NCBI GenBank assembly: GCA_030598075.1 | Contig: JAUVQP010000082.1 | Coordinates: forward strand, 1-7,109 | Length of the DNA: 7,109 bases | DNA from: Miltoncostaeaceae bacterium | GTDB lineage: Bacteria; Actinomycetota; Thermoleophilia; Miltoncostaeales; Miltoncostaeaceae | Direction: 5' to 3' | Part shown: positions 4,949 through 7,109 of the stretch, one piece after another | How positions within the stretch are numbered: the stretch's first letter is position 1 | How the letters are laid out: the number at the start of each line of letters is the position of its first letter | The notes under the pieces: generated by a model | Database searches by the model: none | Told to the model about the DNA's origin: nothing | Seen by the model: the letters and a program-made list of their open reading frames with translations, nothing else | Translations under genes and position numbers: made by a program

Positions 4949-6361
4949 ATGGGCGCCGTGGGTTGGATCGACGCATCCGCGGCCGTCAACCTTGCCTCTG
5001 GGCTCGCCGGCCAACTCGGGCCCGTCGGTGACCCGGTGGACCAGCCCCGGCTGCTCCAGGCACGCGAACTCCAGGCGCTCTCGCTCGGCTGGCACATCAT
5101 CCTGGTGTGCTTCGGCGTCACCTTCCCCGTGCTCGTGGTCTTCGCGGAGGGTCTCTGGCTCCGAACGGGCGATCCCGTCTATCGCGAGCTGGCGCGTCGG
5201 TGGTCCAAGGTCATGGCGGTGCTCTTCGCGGTGGGAGCGGTCAGCGGCACGATCCTGAGCTTCGAGCTGGGGATCCTCTGGCCGGAGTTCATGGCGCAGT
5301 TCGGCGACGTCTTCGGCCTCGCCTTCGGCCTGGAGGGCTTCGCGTTCTTCACCGAGGCCATCTTCATCGGGATCTACGTCTACGGGTGGGATCGCCTGCC
5401 CGCGCGGGTCCACGTGCTGACGGGGCTGCCGATGATCATCGCCGGACACGCCGGAGCCTTCTTCATCATCGCGGTGAACGCCTGGATGAACCACCCCGTC
5501 GGTTTTGATGTCGTGGGCGGAGAGGTCACGAACGTCCGGCCGTGGGCGGCCCTCTTCAGCGCCGCGGTCTGGCCCGCGCTGGTGCATATGCTGATCGCCG
5601 CGTACGTCACCGCGGGATTCCTCGCGGCGTCCGTCTACGCCTGGGCCTGGCTGAAAGGCGATCGCAGCAGACGCGTGCGCACCGCGTTCATCATCCCGTT
5701 CACCCTGGCCGCGCTCGCGGCGCCGGCGCAGCTGTTCGTCGGCGACTGGGTTGCACGCTTCGCCGCCGAGGAGCAGCCGATCAAGTTGGCGGCGCAGGAG
5801 GGTCTCGTGCAATCAGAGAAGGGAGCCCCCTTCACGATCGGGGGCTACTTCCAGGACGGAGAGATGAAGGGCGGCATAGAGATTCCCTATCTGCTCTCCC
5901 TCCTGGCCTTTCACGATCCCGACGCCGAGGTCGTCGGCCTCGACTCGGTGCCTCCCGACGATCGGCCGCCGGTGAACATCAACCACTTCGCCTTCCAGAT
6001 CATGATCGGGGTGGGGACGCTGCTCGCGCTTCTCTCTGTCGTCTTCCTCGTGACCTGGTGGTGGCGAAGACGTCTCCCGCAGTCCGTCTGGTTCTATCGC
6101 GCCGCCGTGGTCGCCGGCCCCGCCGCGGCCGCGGCCCTCCTCTCGGGCTGGATCGTCACCGAGGTCGGCCGCCAGCCCTGGATCGTCTACGAGGTGATGC
6201 GCACCGACGCGGCCGTCACCGCGGCCGGGTCGGTCAACTTCTGGTTCCCGGCGTTCGCCGCCATCTACCTGGCGCTGACCGTCGGCGCGATCTGGGCGCT
6301 CCGGCGCTTCGCTAGCCAGAACCGCGAGGCGGACGCGGGCGCCGCGGAGGGGGGTCCCTGA
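4949..6361 (+). CDS. cydA: Cytochrome bd quinol oxidase subunit I (CydA)
   Basis: This 470-residue membrane subunit carries the haems and the quinol site of cytochrome bd, which reduces O2 to water using membrane quinol. Expected residues are present: His49 in SLGWHIIL (E. coli His19), GLWLRTGDPVY at 68-78, acidic residues in LEGFAFFTEAIF (128-139, oxygen/proton channel area), His213 in ALVHMLIAAYVTAGF (E. coli His186), Lys279 and Glu284 of the quinol loop (E. coli Lys252/Glu257), Met352 in FQIMIGVG (E. coli Met393) and Glu405 with GRQPW at 407-411 (E. coli Glu445). The quinol loop is short, without the long E. coli-type insert. The start is uncertain: GGGAGG abuts ATG 4949 and suits GTG 4958 (9 nt), while GTG 5036 would give the usual short N-terminus. 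The stop overlaps the cydB start (TGATG). Confidence 0.95.
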   Translation: MGAVGWIDASAAVNLASGLAGQLGPVGDPVDQPRLLQARELQALSLGWHIILVCFGVTFPVLVVFAEGLWLRTGDPVYRELARRWSKVMAVLFAVGAVSGTILSFELGILWPEFMAQFGDVFGLAFGLEGFAFFTEAIFIGIYVYGWDRLPARVHVLTGLPMIIAGHAGAFFIIAVNAWMNHPVGFDVVGGEVTNVRPWAALFSAAVWPALVHMLIAAYVTAGFLAASVYAWAWLKGDRSRRVRTAFIIPFTLAALAAPAQLFVGDWVARFAAEEQPIKLAAQEGLVQSEKGAPFTIGGYFQDGEMKGGIEIPYLLSLLAFHDPDAEVVGLDSVPPDDRPPVNINHFAFQIMIGVGTLLALLSVVFLVTWWWRRRLPQSVWFYRAAVVAGPAAAAALLSGWIVTEVGRQPWIVYEVMRTDAAVTAAGSVNFWFPAFAAIYLALTVGAIWALRRFASQNREADAGAAEGGP

Positions 6362-7109
6362 TGCTGCCCGAGCTCGCGGCGGGCCTGCTCGTCCTCGGCC
6401 TGGTGGCGTACGCGGTGCTCGGCGGGGCGGACTTCGGTGCCGGCTTCTGGGATTTGACGGCCGGCGGGGCGACCCGGGGAGCCCGCGTGCGAGCGCTGAT
6501 CGAGCGGTCGATGGGCCCCGTGTGGGAGGCCAACCACGTCTGGCTGATCTTCGTGCTGGTGGTCTGCTGGACCGCCTTCCCGCCGGCCTTCGGCGCGATC
6601 ATGTCCACCCTCATCGTGCCGTTCTTCCTGGCCGCCATCGGCATCGTCCTCCGCGGCTCGGCGTTCGCCTTCAGGAGCACGAGCGCGACGGTCGCTCAGC
6701 AGCGTTTCTTCGGGGCGGTCTTCGCCGCCAGCTCGGTGGTGACGCCGTTCTTCCTGGGGGCGGCGGTCGGGGCGATCGCATCGGGGCGAGTTCCCGCGGG
6801 AAACGCGCAGGGGGACCTGATCGGTAGCTGGGCCAACCCGACCGCGGTCATGATCGGCCTGCTCGCCGTCTCGAACGGCGCCTACCTGGCCGCTGTCTAC
6901 ATGGCAGCCGACGCGCGGCGCCACGGCATGGAGGACGTCATCGAGCGCATGCGGCTACGGGCGCTCGGAGCGGGCGCCGTCGCGGGCATCATCGCGCTGG
7001 TGGGGCTGATCGTCATCCGGGAGGACGCACGCCCCCTGTACGACGGCCTGACGGGAGACGCCCTGCCCGCGGTCATCGTGTCGGCGCTCGCCGGAATCGC
7101 CGCGCTCGC
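6361..7109 (+). CDS. cydB: Cytochrome bd quinol oxidase subunit II (CydB), cut by right edge
   Basis: The ATG at 6361-6363 overlaps the cydA TGA by 1 nt and has a strong ribosome site inside cydA (GGAGGGGGG at about 6346-6354). The frame stays open to the window end: 249 codons plus 2 nt, with the remainder of the protein (usually about 330-380 residues in all) missing. Subunit II is a multipass membrane protein that pairs with CydA. Family motifs are clear: YAVLGGADFGAGFWDL at 17-32, MGPVWEANHVWLIF at 51-64 (usual form GPVWxxNE/QVWL), ALRG-like VLRGSAFAFR at 96-105, and SNGAYLAAVYMAADA at 171-185. The residue after the conserved Asn is His rather than the usual Glu or Gln. The tight junction indicates one transcript and coupled translation with cydA. 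Confidence 0.95.
   Translation, partial: MLPELAAGLLVLGLVAYAVLGGADFGAGFWDLTAGGATRGARVRALIERSMGPVWEANHVWLIFVLVVCWTAFPPAFGAIMSTLIVPFFLAAIGIVLRGSAFAFRSTSATVAQQRFFGAVFAASSVVTPFFLGAAVGAIASGRVPAGNAQGDLIGSWANPTAVMIGLLAVSNGAYLAAVYMAADARRHGMEDVIERMRLRALGAGAVAGIIALVGLIVIREDARPLYDGLTGDALPAVIVSALAGIAAL

Noticed and set aside
4868..5812. 314-codon minus-strand frame antisense to cydA
   Set aside because: Composition is Asp/Glu/Arg/His-rich, as expected for the antisense of a membrane-protein gene, with no recognisable domain.

Overview
This is a GC-rich (roughly 70% by eye) bacterial chromosomal window with compact, ordinary-looking gene content. GTG and possibly TTG starts are common, and third codon positions are strongly G/C. 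The mix of genes suggests a high-GC soil-type bacterium, plausibly an actinobacterium (perhaps Thermoleophilia-like). It includes a DUF4097 protein of the kind common in actinobacteria, a cytochrome bd whose subunits look like the actinobacterial/Chloroflexi-type clade, and a possible leaderless metF. That assignment is inference; no rRNA or strictly lineage-specific marker is present.

Layout. Positions 2-289 (+) hold the C-terminal end of a DUF4097 beta-strand-repeat protein. It overlaps by 4 nt a small uncharacterised ORF (286-702, +). Convergent to these, on the minus strand, lie a DUF418/YeiB-type multipass membrane protein (785-1996) and, upstream of it, a small uncharacterised winged-helix-like protein (2058-2351). 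A 268-bp gene-free stretch (2352-2619) separates the latter from divergent metF (2620-3531, +), encoding 5,10-methylenetetrahydrofolate reductase. The 3' end of metF overlaps by 16 bp, tail to tail, the end of a minus-strand chaperone unit: a CbpA-type J-protein (3835-4716) followed by an overlapping CbpM-like modulator (3516-3842). Just upstream of cbpA on the same strand is an unlisted 29-codon ORF (4782-4871) for a single-span membrane miniprotein with a near-perfect Shine-Dalgarno sequence. A 77-bp divergent control region (4872-4948) then leads into cydA (4949-6361, +) and cydB (6361 to the right edge, truncated), the two main subunits of cytochrome bd quinol oxidase, coupled through a TGATG overlap.

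How the genes work together. CydAB would oxidise membrane quinol and reduce O2. All expected haem-ligand and quinol-site residues can be placed in CydA. CbpA and CbpM form a known functional pair, an Hsp70 co-chaperone and its small inhibitor/specificity partner. MetF supplies 5-methyl-THF for methionine synthesis. The most interesting item is the 29-aa membrane miniprotein, which sits head-to-head with cydAB and at the head of the cbpA-cbpM unit. It could be an accessory of either system or unrelated to both. I found no CRISPR array, insertion sequence, tRNA, rRNA or convincing riboswitch.
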